DNA of 64,000 nucleotides from Triticum aestivum (lineage: Eukaryota; Streptophyta; Magnoliopsida; Poales; Poaceae). The stretch lies in NCBI RefSeq assembly GCF_018294505.1, contig NC_057814.1, positions 42,183,725 through 42,247,724 on the forward strand, given 5' to 3'. Positions 1 through 11,408 of the stretch are shown here, piece after piece (within the stretch, counting starts at the first letter, position 1; every line of letters begins with the position of its first letter). Position numbers and translations under genes: made by a program. The notes beneath the pieces were generated by a model. The model did no database searches. It worked only from the letters and a program-made list of their open reading frames with translations, and was not told the origin of the DNA.

Positions 1-151
1 TATTCCACACGTGCATATGGGTTCTCCCCAGAGCCTTTATGGATATACGGGCTCGGGAACCACAGCAGTTATAGCATGGAACATAAACATAATTATGAAC
101 AGGGAGATAATCAATAACATTTATTATTGCCTCTAGGGCATATCTCCTACA
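1..151 (-). mobile_element. 3' LTR (partial) of a minus-strand Copia retrotransposon
   Basis: This 151-base stretch matches 7316-7466 with one visible difference (G at 56, A at 7371), so it is the outer part of the element's second LTR, cut by the window edge. On the minus strand the LTR opens TGTAGGAGATATGCCCTAG, close to the BARE/Angela LTR start also seen at 55427. Immediately inside it (152-168) the minus strand reads as a polypurine tract, AAGTGGGAG, the usual primer for plus-strand DNA. The lineage name is inferred from the LTR start; I cannot name the exact family. Confidence 0.9.
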
Positions 152-3100
152 GACTCCCACTTGCACTAGAGACAATAATCTAGCTTATGCTAATGCACTT
201 CACACATGTGGCACACCGGTGTAAATATGCTTTGCTTGTGGTATAGCGTGATGTCCAACGGATCTGACGACTTCAGTTCCGTGTGTATCTTTGCATGTCC
301 TCGCGTTTTCACGTTTTCACAAAATTCATATTTTGTGTGGACTTGGCTTTGTATGTATGTGAATCACAGGTCGAACCTGGATTCCTCAGACTGAGTTATG
401 GAGCAACTACCTGCAGTAGTGTCCCATTGTCAAAAGCCATCTTGGAACTATACTAAGTTCATGAATGAACTATATGATTCAACATCTTCTTTGTCGCTTC
501 TAAAGCGTCAACATACTTAGCCCTTGTTATAGAATTCGCCATAGTAACTAGTTTGAACAAATTCCAACTAATTGTGCCACCACATTGTGTGTTACACAAA
601 ACCCTTAATTTAAATCGAAAATCGCATGGAGAAAAGATGAAGACTCTATCGATGTAACATTTTACAACGAACTCTTCATGATCTCTGCTTGCGAGAGAAC
701 CATGTCATCAGTACTTACTCTAGTACTCTGTGACATCTTTCACTGTTGTCCCATGATCAGTAATTTGATCACTTTGGTGTCCATACTCGCAACACCTTGG
801 GAGTATCGGACATATCTGGTTGTTTTACATACCATGGAATACATGATTAATCCAAACACAAAAGTGTGTGGAATCTGCATCATGTATTTTACTCATCAGT
901 GTTTTGGGACACCGAGTCTTGCAAAAACTCTTTCCATGTGACTTTGGCAAGAATCACTCCTTGGCGTTTTAAATGCTAAAAGGTTTTAGCATCTTGTCAA
1001 TATGTATTCATTGCTTAGCCCCATTAGGTAAATCTATCTCCATAGATCATCATGCCTAATATTGAGGCTATTTAGCCTAAGCACTTCATCGAAAAACTAT
1101 TTTCAAATGAAGTCCTAATTTGTGTCAAGAAATTTATTTCCAATTACCAATGTGCCAAGCACATAAGGTTTTTAGAAATATTATTACGCTCCCACTTACT
1201 TTCTTGAATTACAAGCATCTTCGTTACCCATTGATGAAGTCAAAACCCCTTTGACCATTTCATCAAAACACGAAGATTCCAACTCCATTTTGCTCTCTTC
1301 TGTCCATTGCTGGAACTGTGAAGTTTGCATACCTACTAGCATCCTCTGGATCGACAAATTACTTTGGATTGTATCATATACAAGTCCTAGCTTTCATTTC
1401 CATCAGATGGAAATCCTTTTATCATCCATGTTTCATATCTCATGATTGAAATATGTATTAATTGCTAGTTCAACCCGAACCGACTTTAAGCATCGCTACG
1501 ATGAAAACAACCTCATCGTATTATTTCAACAAGTCGAGCTTTATGGATAAAACATTTTATCTGTATCAGTTTTAAGTTCCATAAATATTCGTTAGACTCT
1601 AAGTCTTCCGAAAGGTGTATCAAGGTTTTAATCTTGAATCACTTATATGGAAACTAACTCGGGTTGTATTGGCATTTAGCCAATTCCGGAGTCAGGGCCC
1701 GTCAACGCTTCCTTGTGTATCGTAGGTATAATGTTGTCTAACAACAATATCTCGTTTGCGCACCTGAGAGGTTTGCACGAGCCTTGCCTACGTGGTTCAG
1801 CTGCAAGTTCGACCGAAGTTCATACATTTTATTGTAGAGACTTCTGTATCAGTCGCGGTAGGAAACTCTGGAATTTCTTCCAAGGTCTCTTTCCTTTGAT
1901 CTGATGAAGATACTGTTTATCTCGTCGAGTTGCACTATTCTCCCACTCACCTTTTGGAAAGAACCATTCTCTTTAAAAGCACACCGTTTCGCGGCAAAAC
2001 TATTTGCCTCGGTATAGTGAGGGAGGAATACCCTACATTTTGGTATAACCTACAAAGTAGCACTTGTCTGATTTGGAATAGGTTTGTAACCTTTTACACA
2101 AGCCCCATATTCCAAATGTTAAGAAAAGATATAACATGGTTGGGCGTACCATACCATGGCTTCATTTCAACAGACCCGATGTAGCTCTTTTCAGTGTAAA
2201 AGCCGCAGTCTCTAAAGCATCACTTTAAAAGGGATAATGGCAAATTTATTTATGTCATCTTTGACCTTACCATGTCATAAATGGTTTGATTACATCTCCA
2301 CGGACTTTCCACTTGCAGTGGTGTTCCGGGAGGTGCAAGTTTATGAAACCCCTTTCACAACTCATCAGACATTCGCTAAACATGTAACTCAAATATTCCT
2401 TTGTGCAATCAAATTGCAGAAACATAATTTTCTTGTTACAATAACTTCTACTTCATTTTTGAGAACCTTTCGAATGATTTCAAAAGATCCAGACTTACGT
2501 CTCATCAAGTAAATATCCATATATCTACTTGAGTCATTTCTGAAGATAAATAAATCCACCACTAACAATACTTATCGGACTACACACATCAAATGTATGA
2601 TCACTAATAAGTTTGTTGTTCGTTCCTTATGGCCTGTGAACGGTATTTTAGTCACTTCACTTTTCGGAGGAAAGTTGCAAGTGTCAGATGATTCAAAATC
2701 AAAAAGACTTCAAAATCCATCATAATGGAATTTTCCATGCGGGTTTCTCCAATGTGACCAAATGTAGTGCCACACTTGTGTGGTATTCTTTTAGTCTTGC
2801 GACATTTAGCGTCAGTGTTATGGATGTATCATATTACCCTCAATATTCATAACATACGTCCCATCGATGATGGAAGTATGGCCCTTATGTTATTCATAAT
2901 ACTTAACAACAATTGTTGTTTTTATGAACAACTCTTTTGCAACAAACATTGTGCAATGGGCTAGAGTGTATGAAACTCTAAAATGAATTATGAAAGTAAA
3001 CCCAGAGGTATTGTATTATTATCAATATTCATAACACACATCTCATTCATAATGAAAGTATGGCCCTTGTGTTATTCATAACATCGAACATAAAAAGTTC

Positions 3101-5398
3101 TCTTATGAACAACCTTCTTGCAAGATGCCTTATGCAATGGGATAGAGTTTGTAAAACCCTAAATGAATTATGAAAATAAATACAGACGGCAATACACCGA
3201 TGGAAGGTATAGTAACATTTACTATGTTCCCTGTGTATACCTTAACCTCATTTCTAGCTAGTCTTTCAAGCCATAGTAGTTCTTACATCGAGTTGCAACA
3301 GAATGCAATCGAGCGGGCATTTTTGTGATGAACTCACAATACCCAAGAATTAGTGATTAACATGTTTAACCATAATTCGCAAGAACTATATCTTTGACCA
3401 GCCTTCTATACATCAAAAACTTGTATGACATTCATACATGAGCTGGATATTCCAGTCTTCTTTCCTTTTGCCTTTATACTTCTAGCAGTTTAACTTTTAG
3501 TATTTCTCCTACTCTCAGAAGAAGCACCCAACTTAAGAGTGGCATTAGCCCCGGACTTCCTAGGCGTGTAAGTCATACTAACACCCTTTGGACACTTCCT
3601 TTCTCTTTAAGTTGTTGTTTTATTCACCTTTCATTATATGACAGGCGTTCTTCTGGATCCCTTTCCCAACAGTCAAATGCATAGTAAACACTTTTACTAA
3701 TACTTGCAAACAAACATTGCTTTGTTTGTATCTGAAAATAATTTTCAGTTCCATGAATATCATATAACTATACCAACTTTCGAAGTTTGGGTTTCATGGA
3801 AGCAAACATATTCCACTTGACCGTAACAGAATTCTAGCTTTTGGATCAAAGGACGAGAGTCACATGATCCATAGCATTAGCGGGAGGATACGGAAAGCAT
3901 GCGATAGGACAAAGTCCTTCTCGGCACTTTTGAGGACAATCCTCATATTACGGTACCAATCGTAAAGTTTTAACCAGATATTTAACAGCTATTCAATTTT
4001 AACAGGGAAGGTGGAAACGCAAGCCATTATTCTACAACTATTTTGCATATAACACTTAGACAATGTTCATAATTAATTGCACTAAGAATTAAACATGTTA
4101 ATTCAACAGTGCGCTCCCACTCAATTCAATATCTCTCAAAATTGATTGTGAGTGATACAATACCCACATTTCAATTGTTCTCCATTGGTGTAACACCACT
4201 GATGACGAAAAATTTCAACCGGTAGGCCAACTTGCCAATCACATCTCTATGTGACTCTTGTTCATCTTTCGATGCGTGTGTTCCGAGCTCATGACGGTCA
4301 TGCCTGAACGTCAAGACAACCAAGTGATCTCGCTGCGAGGTCTCAACTCACCCGCCTCACACTTCTCTAATCGTTCGTACCCGTGTGACACGGCGCACCC
4401 CGAAAAGATAGGTGCCGTGACGGTGCTACACTTGGGAGAACACTAACTACTTGGTATTTTAAGTGAGAGATCACCCTAATAAAAGCGACTACCGCGCAAT
4501 CAAGAAGGGTGCATCATAAGGGATAAACATCTCAGGCAATTCATAATAGCATGATATGGTATAGCCCTTTCTGACGGAGAAGTCTTTCATTTCTTCGTCT
4601 TCGGCATTCGCGTCGGTGTTCACCTTCGCGAAGATTGCCACCACCTTGTCGATGCACCAGATAATATTGCTATCTCTATAGCTAACAAAATAATGCATTA
4701 CAACAAGGTGGACACGCAGGTCATTAAAGTGCAATCATATGGCTCCAACCATCATGCCGAATCATGACACACAGGTCATGTTAATCAAATTACATCATAT
4801 AGTCATCTCATACATAATCGAATTAGTATGAGCACTGCTATACCACATCATATGCACATCCTGCAAAACCAAGTTAGACGCCTCTAATCGGTTTATGCAA
4901 AATTTATTTTACGTGGCTTCTAAGGTTTTGACTTAAACCGCAGCGACCAACGTTTTATCATCAAGTATGATTATTCAAGTTGCTAGATTAACATCTCGGG
5001 GTGTATGAAACACGGGATAATTAAATCTCGAGCCCCATACTAAACTTCGTCATACGCATGACCCCCGTGCAGATCATATCTGCAATGCCCTTTCATCTGT
5101 GAATTTCATCTTTCTTTTGACTACGGCAGAACCCAAAGAACTGATAGCACTTCCATGATCAAACAGGATCACGGATTGCCAGAACTTTGTCAAATTCCAC
5201 CATGCTGTCTCGAGATTGAGCAAACGCAAATTCTAGGGAAGCAACAAGAACCTCGGGTAACAGATTTCATCTGTCACCCGCATAAATAATTTTCAGCAAT
5301 AGATCTCATCTACTACCTAATTATATTATGCAATACCCATACATCTCCATGTATTCGTCGAAACCTACATCTACGCATAGCACGGCTCTTGATGCCAC
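152..5398 (-). mobile_element. Degenerate internal domain of the Copia element
   Basis: This is the interior between the two LTRs, about 5.2 kb, close to the usual length of a Copia interior. At 5385-5398 the minus strand reads GTGGCATCAAGAGC next to the 5' LTR, in the position and with the character of a primer-binding site for initiator methionine tRNA. No long minus-strand reading frame survives; the longest is 81 codons (4489-4734). Parts around 1190-1420 resemble by eye the reverse-transcriptase-to-connection part of the related element at 61.5-61.7 kb. I infer an old or non-autonomous copy mobilised in trans, because the LTRs are nearly identical while the coding region is ruined. Confidence 0.8.
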
Positions 5399-7466
5399 TG
5401 AAGGGGAACGCAACAGAAAACAAAAAAATTCCGACCTACGCACCAGCCCAGGACCACTATGGAGACTGCATACATGGTTTGATCTTTTTCGTTACCGACT
5501 CGTAGCGCAGCGGGAAGTAGAGTCGACGACGATCGGCGGTGCAGATCCCCGCAGCTAGGATTTACAACCTCCCAACCGCGAGGATGTATACCCTCATCTG
5601 CTCCTCAGACAGCCCTCCGGGAGGCGGTCGAACAGCGCCCCGGACGGTGTCGCGGACAGCCCTTCGGGAGGACCGAAACTCCGATCTCTCTACAGAGTTG
5701 CACACATACAGTGTCATCTATCCGGCAGGGCTTCGCCGTCCAGAACTAGTTCCTGCCGGAACCCAGACAGCCTTACGGCTCTACGAAACTCTTTTCGTGG
5801 GAGGGAGAGAAGAAGCCAGATAATGCATGGCATGTGTATGAGAGCAAGGGATGAGTGTGGAGGGCTGCCCCTCCACCTCTATTTATAGGAAATCCCAAGG
5901 GGGTAGGGTAGTTTCACAAAAAACCCAAAATGCACATGAATGAAGTCCTTCCACAAGGACCTAGGAGTGAAACCAAGGAACAAGAGGGTCCCCAAGGGGG
6001 GATACCCCATGTGGCCGGCCACACCCCCATGAGGGGCCCAAAAAATGGCTCCTATCCATCCATGTCATCCCCAAGATCTTTTGGAGCAAAGCCCCAAAAG
6101 GTGGCTTTCCATAAAGTAACCATAAAGCTGATTTTCACTATTCACGACGACATTTTTCAGCGTCTGATCGAACTGAAAATATTTATGTGGGCTAAGAACA
6201 TTTCCAGTACCCACTAAAATGATTTTCAACGCGTTCTGAAACAATTCCGGGTTTAGTGATTTTCATCTGCGAAACGCATCTGAAGTGGCTCCGGCAGCTC
6301 CGGAACATTTCCGGTTTTTATCTCAGAAAATTCCAAAAAGCTTCCAGAATGATTCTGGCATCCTCCAAGAATTATTAGGCATGTGCCGAAACCAATTTGA
6401 CTTAATGGTGTATCCCGAAACAACTTTTCGGTATCATCGAAACTTATCCGATGACCTCTCTCTGCAATACGATTCCGCTGTCCGAAACTTTTCGGTGTCC
6501 GAAACTTTTTCGGTGATTTTCTCTCAGACTCCCTGTCTAGTATTCAGCAGATAGATGACCCTTAAGCGTGTGACCCTATAGGTTCGGTGAAGTATAGACA
6601 TCACCCGGAACCCCTTCCGATCAATGATCAACATCGGAGCCGTGGACACCCATATTCACCCCTATACCCACACGAATAAATATTCGAGTGAACCTCCAGT
6701 TGCCGTGTGCTATTCCTGTTGCTTCACGATATGTTACAAATACCCGAGGTGAGACATGTTGGCATTCCCGTGGATCAACAACTTGTCCACTATGCTAGTT
6801 ACCTCGTTACCGGTTTTGTTCTCTTTTCTCGTTTCGTGTTCCGGCATCCCCGTGATCAAATCACAAAGTGTCTGGCCAGACGATGATGGACACCGTAACA
6901 CCGAGAGGGCCCGAGTATATCTCTCCATCGTCGGAGGATCAAATCCCAATCTCGAGCTATCAAGTCACTTAACATACTTTCCCATGAACCCGTAAGCCGC
7001 CGTAATAGCCATCCAGTTACGGATGACGTTTAACAAACCCCAAAGTTCATGAAGCAAGCATGAAGACACTCGATACTCTCATGGTCTAAGGAATTATGCA
7101 AACATTAACTATCTCTGTGTTATAAACCATTAACTTGTGATGAATGTATCTCATAGCATAACATCAATTCGGGTCGATTCAACACAAATGTCCTTCCTGA
7201 CATTGTGCCCTCAAAATTGCTTGGCATAGACATGCCCATGATTGGGAAAACATAATCATCATGCAACACTTGAGCTAGTCTTAGAGGCACGACTAGGAAT
7301 ACATTTTACCGTTATTATTCCACACGTGCATATGGGTTCTCCCCAGAGCCTTTATGGATATACGGGCTCGAGAACCACAGCAGTTATAGCATGGAACATA
7401 AACATAATTATGAACAGGGAGATAATCAATAACATTTATTATTGCCTCTAGGGCATATCTCCTACA
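5399..7466 (-). mobile_element. 5' LTR of the Copia element
   Basis: The LTR is 2,068 bp and begins and ends with TG and CA on the minus strand. A TATAAATA box lies on the minus strand at about 5880-5888, upstream of a GC-rich stretch, as expected for LTR transcription. Its outer 151 bases match the left LTR with one difference, so the insertion is young. It ends against 7467, inside the KEULE-like exon remnant. The other target-site copy lies outside the window, so the TSD cannot be checked. Confidence 0.88.
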
Positions 7467-7526
7467 AACCGAAGAGTCACTGCGAATCAAATATATGCCG
7501 ATGATAAGAAAGCAGATAGATAGTGT
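7467..7526 (-). pseudogene. Distal piece of a KEULE-like exon, trapped between Copia and LINE
   Basis: This short piece continues the exon at 14333-14612 once the LINE and one 16-bp target duplication are removed. On the minus strand it contains a stretch that can be read as IIG followed by RSELRV-like codons, as in the conserved IGG-x-TRSELR part of Sec1/Munc18 proteins, but with small indels. The Copia LTR begins directly after it at 7466. The identification rests mainly on continuity with the much clearer exons to the right; on its own the piece would not be recognisable. Confidence 0.55.
7511..7526. repeat. 16-bp target-site duplication of the LINE, 3' side
   Basis: AGCAGATAGATAGTGT is identical to 14317-14332. 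The two copies exactly bracket the LINE, as expected for target-primed reverse transcription. Confidence 0.95.
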
Positions 7527-7734
7527 TTTTTTTAAAAAGGGGGATCTCCCCGGCCTCTGCATCAGAATGATGCATACGGCCATCTTATTAACGAAATAAA
7601 AAGTTCGAACAAGGTTCCAAAGTCTCCGACTGAAAAGAAATAAAAAGACAGCTCACATAGAGCTAAAGAGGCTGGACACACAGACTAGCCAAGATAAGAC
7701 GCCACAACCGGCTGGCTAAAGATAGATAGGTAAA

Positions 7735-10700
7735 CTAATTGCCTATCCTATTACATGACCGCCATCCAAACCGGTTGAAGATATCCCGAGCTACCATCTC
7801 CCAGCGAATAGATCCAGTAACCAAATGCTCCCCGGCCTCCATCGGAGTGAGTAGCGACCATGAACGGATCACGGCCGTGGCTCGGAAAATAACCTGCAAA
7901 AAGTGAATACGTGATATTCTGTTAAAAACCAAATCATTTCTGCAAGTCCAGATAGTCCACAACAAAGCGCAAACTCCAACACGAATATGTCTCGCTAATT
8001 CAGGCTCAATCCCAGTGAGCCATGTCCCAAATAACGTAGTGACAGAATTCGGTGGAGTAATGTTAAAAGCAATGTGAACCGTCCGCCAAAGTACTCTGGC
8101 AAACGGGCAATCAAAAAAGAGATGTTTGATCGTCTCGTCCCGATGACAGAAGCTACACCTCGTAGGTCCTGTCCAATTACGCTTAATCAAGTTATCCTTG
8201 GTTAAAATAACCTGTTTATGGACAAACCACATAAATACTTTTATTTTCAAAGCAACTTTGACAGCCCAAACATGCTTGGAGGTAGGAATGGAGCTCGAAT
8301 TAATTACATCAATATACATTGATTTAACCGTGAATACTCCAGACCTAGTCAGTTTCCAGCGTAATTCATCGGGTTGTTGAGAAAGATGGACATCCATTAG
8401 TCTCCGAACTAGACGGAGCCAATCTTCCCAACGATTGCCCACTAACGACCGTCTGAACTGAATATTAAGGGGGATGGATTGAAACACCGTAGCAACGAAC
8501 ACCTCACGTCGTTGAACAATGCGATATAAAGACGGATATTGAATGGCCAAGGGTGTCTCGCCGAGCCAAGTATCCTCCCAGAATCGTGTACTAGCGCCGT
8601 TGCCAATAACAACCTTTGTCCTAATAAACATAGATTGTTTGACTTTCATCAGGCCTTTCCAGAAAGGCGAGTCAGTTGGCCTGACTGTGACCTGGGACAA
8701 GGACTTTGTCTGTAGGTACTTGTTGCGAAGGATTTGGGCCCACATGGCATAAGTCTCAAAAGAAAGCTTCCACAGCCACTTGCTAAGAAGGCATCTGTTC
8801 TTAACTTCAAGATTCTCAATACCAAGACCCCCTTGGTCTTTCGGTCTACAGATGATATCCCATTTTGCAAGTCTGTATTTTCTTTTTAGATCATCACCCT
8901 GCCAAAAGAAACGCGATCGATAAAAGTCCAGTCTTTTCCTAACACCAACTGGGACTTAAAAGAACGATAAGAGAAACATAGGCATACTCGTGAGCACCGA
9001 ATTAATCAAAATTAATCGGCCTCCATATGACATGAGCTTGCCCTTCCAGCAACTCAGTTTCTTCTCAAACCGGTCTTCGATGCACTTCCATTCTCTATTG
9101 GTCAGCTTTCGATGGTGGATTGGAATACCTAGGTAAGAGAAAGGTAAATCCCCCAAGTCGCACCCAAACAATTGCCTATAAGCCTCCTGTTCGTCTTTGG
9201 CTCTACCAAAGCAGAACAGCTCGCTCTTATGAAAGTTAATCTTTAACCCGGTCAATTGTTCGAAAAGGCATAACACCAGCTTCATATTTCTCGCCTTGGC
9301 CAGGTCATGCTCCATAAAGATGATTGTATCATCAGCGTACTGAAGGATGGATACACCTCCATCAACCAGATGAGGTACCAAGCCACCCACTTGACCATTC
9401 TCCTTAGCCCTTCCTATCAAGATGGCTAACATATCAACCACAATGTTAAACAGGATAGGGGACATCGGATCTCCTTGTCTTAGGCCTTTATGTGTCTGGA
9501 AGTAATGACCAATATCGTCATTCACTTTAATTCCCACACTCCCTTTTTGCGTAAATGATTCAACCTGGCGTCGCCAGGCTTCATCAAAACCTTTCATACG
9601 CAATGCCTGTTGGAGAAATGGCCATTTGACCTTATCGTACGCTTTCTCGAAATCCACCTTAAAAATGACACCATCTAACTTCTTGGAATGGATTTCATGG
9701 AGCGTTTCATGAAGGACGACCACCCCTTCAAGGATGTTTCTGTCCGGCATGAAAGCAGTTTGGGAGTGCTGCACCACAGAATGCGCAATCTGTGTGAGCC
9801 TATTAGTCCCGACCTTGGTGAATATTTTAAAACTAACATTGAGAAGGCAGATCGGCCTGAACTGCTCAATTCTCACAGCATCCGTCTTCTTAGGAAGCAG
9901 TGTGATTGTTCCAAAATTCAAGTGAAATAATTGAAGCTGTCCAGAGAACAGATCAGGAAACATAGGTAGCAAATCCCCCTTAATAATATGCCAGCACTTC
10001 TTGTAGAACTCCACCGGAAATCCATCCGGTCCGGGGGCCTTATTATTTTTCAACTGTGCTATAGCATCAAACACCTCCTTCTCCGAAAACGGGGCAACCA
10101 GAATATCATTTTCAGCAGCCGAAAGTTGAGGCACATCCTCAGTTCTGGACTCATCGAGAGATACACAATTATCCTCCGGAGGTCCAAATAACTGCCTATA
10201 ATACTCGGTTATATATGTTTTTAGGTTATCCTGTCCTAAAATAGTGCCCTCATCTTGTTCAAGTTGGAATATTCTCTTCTTTCTGTGCTTACCATTAGCA
10301 ATCAGATGAAAGAATTGAGTATTCGCGTCCCCTTGGACCACTTTGCGAACCTTAGCCCGCAAAGCCCACTTCAATTCTTCTTCGCGGAGAAGTTCTTTCA
10401 ACCTCTTCTCTGCTTCAGTTTTAACCTGGAGCTCAGCAGGCATCAAAAACGTGGATTCTGCCTTAACGTCCAGATTCTGTATAAGAGAGAGGAGCCTGTC
10501 CTTCTCAATCTTATACACCCCACTAAGGTGCTTAGCCCAACCCCGTAAGAAGCTTCTCAAACTCCTAATCTTATTTTGCCAACGCTCAACCGCGGTCCTA
10601 CCTCCAACACCCTTCGCCCATTCCCTAGCGATCAGGTCTAGGAACCCTTCGCGTTCGAACCAGGCCATCTCAAAAGAAAAGGTGTTTTTGTTTCCCATGT

Positions 10701-11408
10701 GGTTCGGCTCCCCTGAGTCAACGAACAGGGGTGTGTGATCGGAAAATCCCGTGAAAGAGCTTGAACCTTCACAAGCGGGAACTTCTGTTCCCACTCCACA
10801 CTCGCAAGAACGCGATCAAGCTTTTCATAAGTCGGGTTGGGCAAAGAGTTAGCCCAGGTAAACTTTCTACCAGAAAGCTCTATCTCCCTCAGATCTAAGC
10901 TTTCAATAATAGTATTGAACATGAATGACCACCTGCCGTCAAAGTTATCATTATTCTTCTCCTCTCTCCTCCTAATGATGTTGAAATCACCCCCAACTAA
11001 GACGGGAAGCTGCTCGGACCCACAAATCCGAACAAGATCCGCCAAAAATTCCGGTTTAAGCTCGGGCTGTGCGGCACCATAAACCGCCACCAACGCCCAG
11101 TTGAAACCATCAACCTTAGACCTGACTCGAAACTTAACCGCGAAGTCGCCCATCACTACACTACGGACTTCAAGCGAATCGCATCTCACACCCAGCAAGA
11201 TACCACCCGATCTTCCTCGTGGAGGGAGGCAATGCCAATCAAAATCAACACCACCCGCAAGAGAGGAAAGGAACTGGGGCGCAAAGTTGTCTCTACCAGT
11301 TTCCGATAGAGCAATAAAATCTAAACGATGCTCCAGAGATGCCTCAGCAAGAAACCTTCGTTTAGCCAAGTCTTTCAGACCTCTGCTATTCCAAAAGATT
11401 TCTTTCAT
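7735..11408 (-). pseudogene. LINE ORF2: endonuclease, reverse transcriptase, zinc-finger-like C terminus
   Basis: ORF2 encodes the enzyme that nicks target DNA and copies the LINE RNA. The N-terminal part (11408 to about 10760) is an apurinic-type endonuclease with a GGDFN motif and an SDHTPL motif. The reverse transcriptase (about 10200-9000) shows APGPDGFP, RPICLLN, DFEKAYDKV, GLRQGDPMSP and the catalytic YADD. The C-terminal 336 codons (8745-7735) carry the zf-RVT type domain with a CSFCHRDETIKHLFFDCPFA core. The start is the ATG at 11408. Two lesions are visible. An apparent one-base loss just before the SDHTPL motif, near 10750, moves the reading frame between endonuclease and RT. A TAA at 8956-8958 separates RT from the C-terminal part in an otherwise continuous frame. 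Expected length without these is about 1,225 residues, typical of plant LINEs. Confidence 0.93.

Noticed and set aside
206..2964. Numerous short plus-strand frames in the first 3 kb
   Set aside because: They are on the antisense strand of the Copia interior and show no family pattern.
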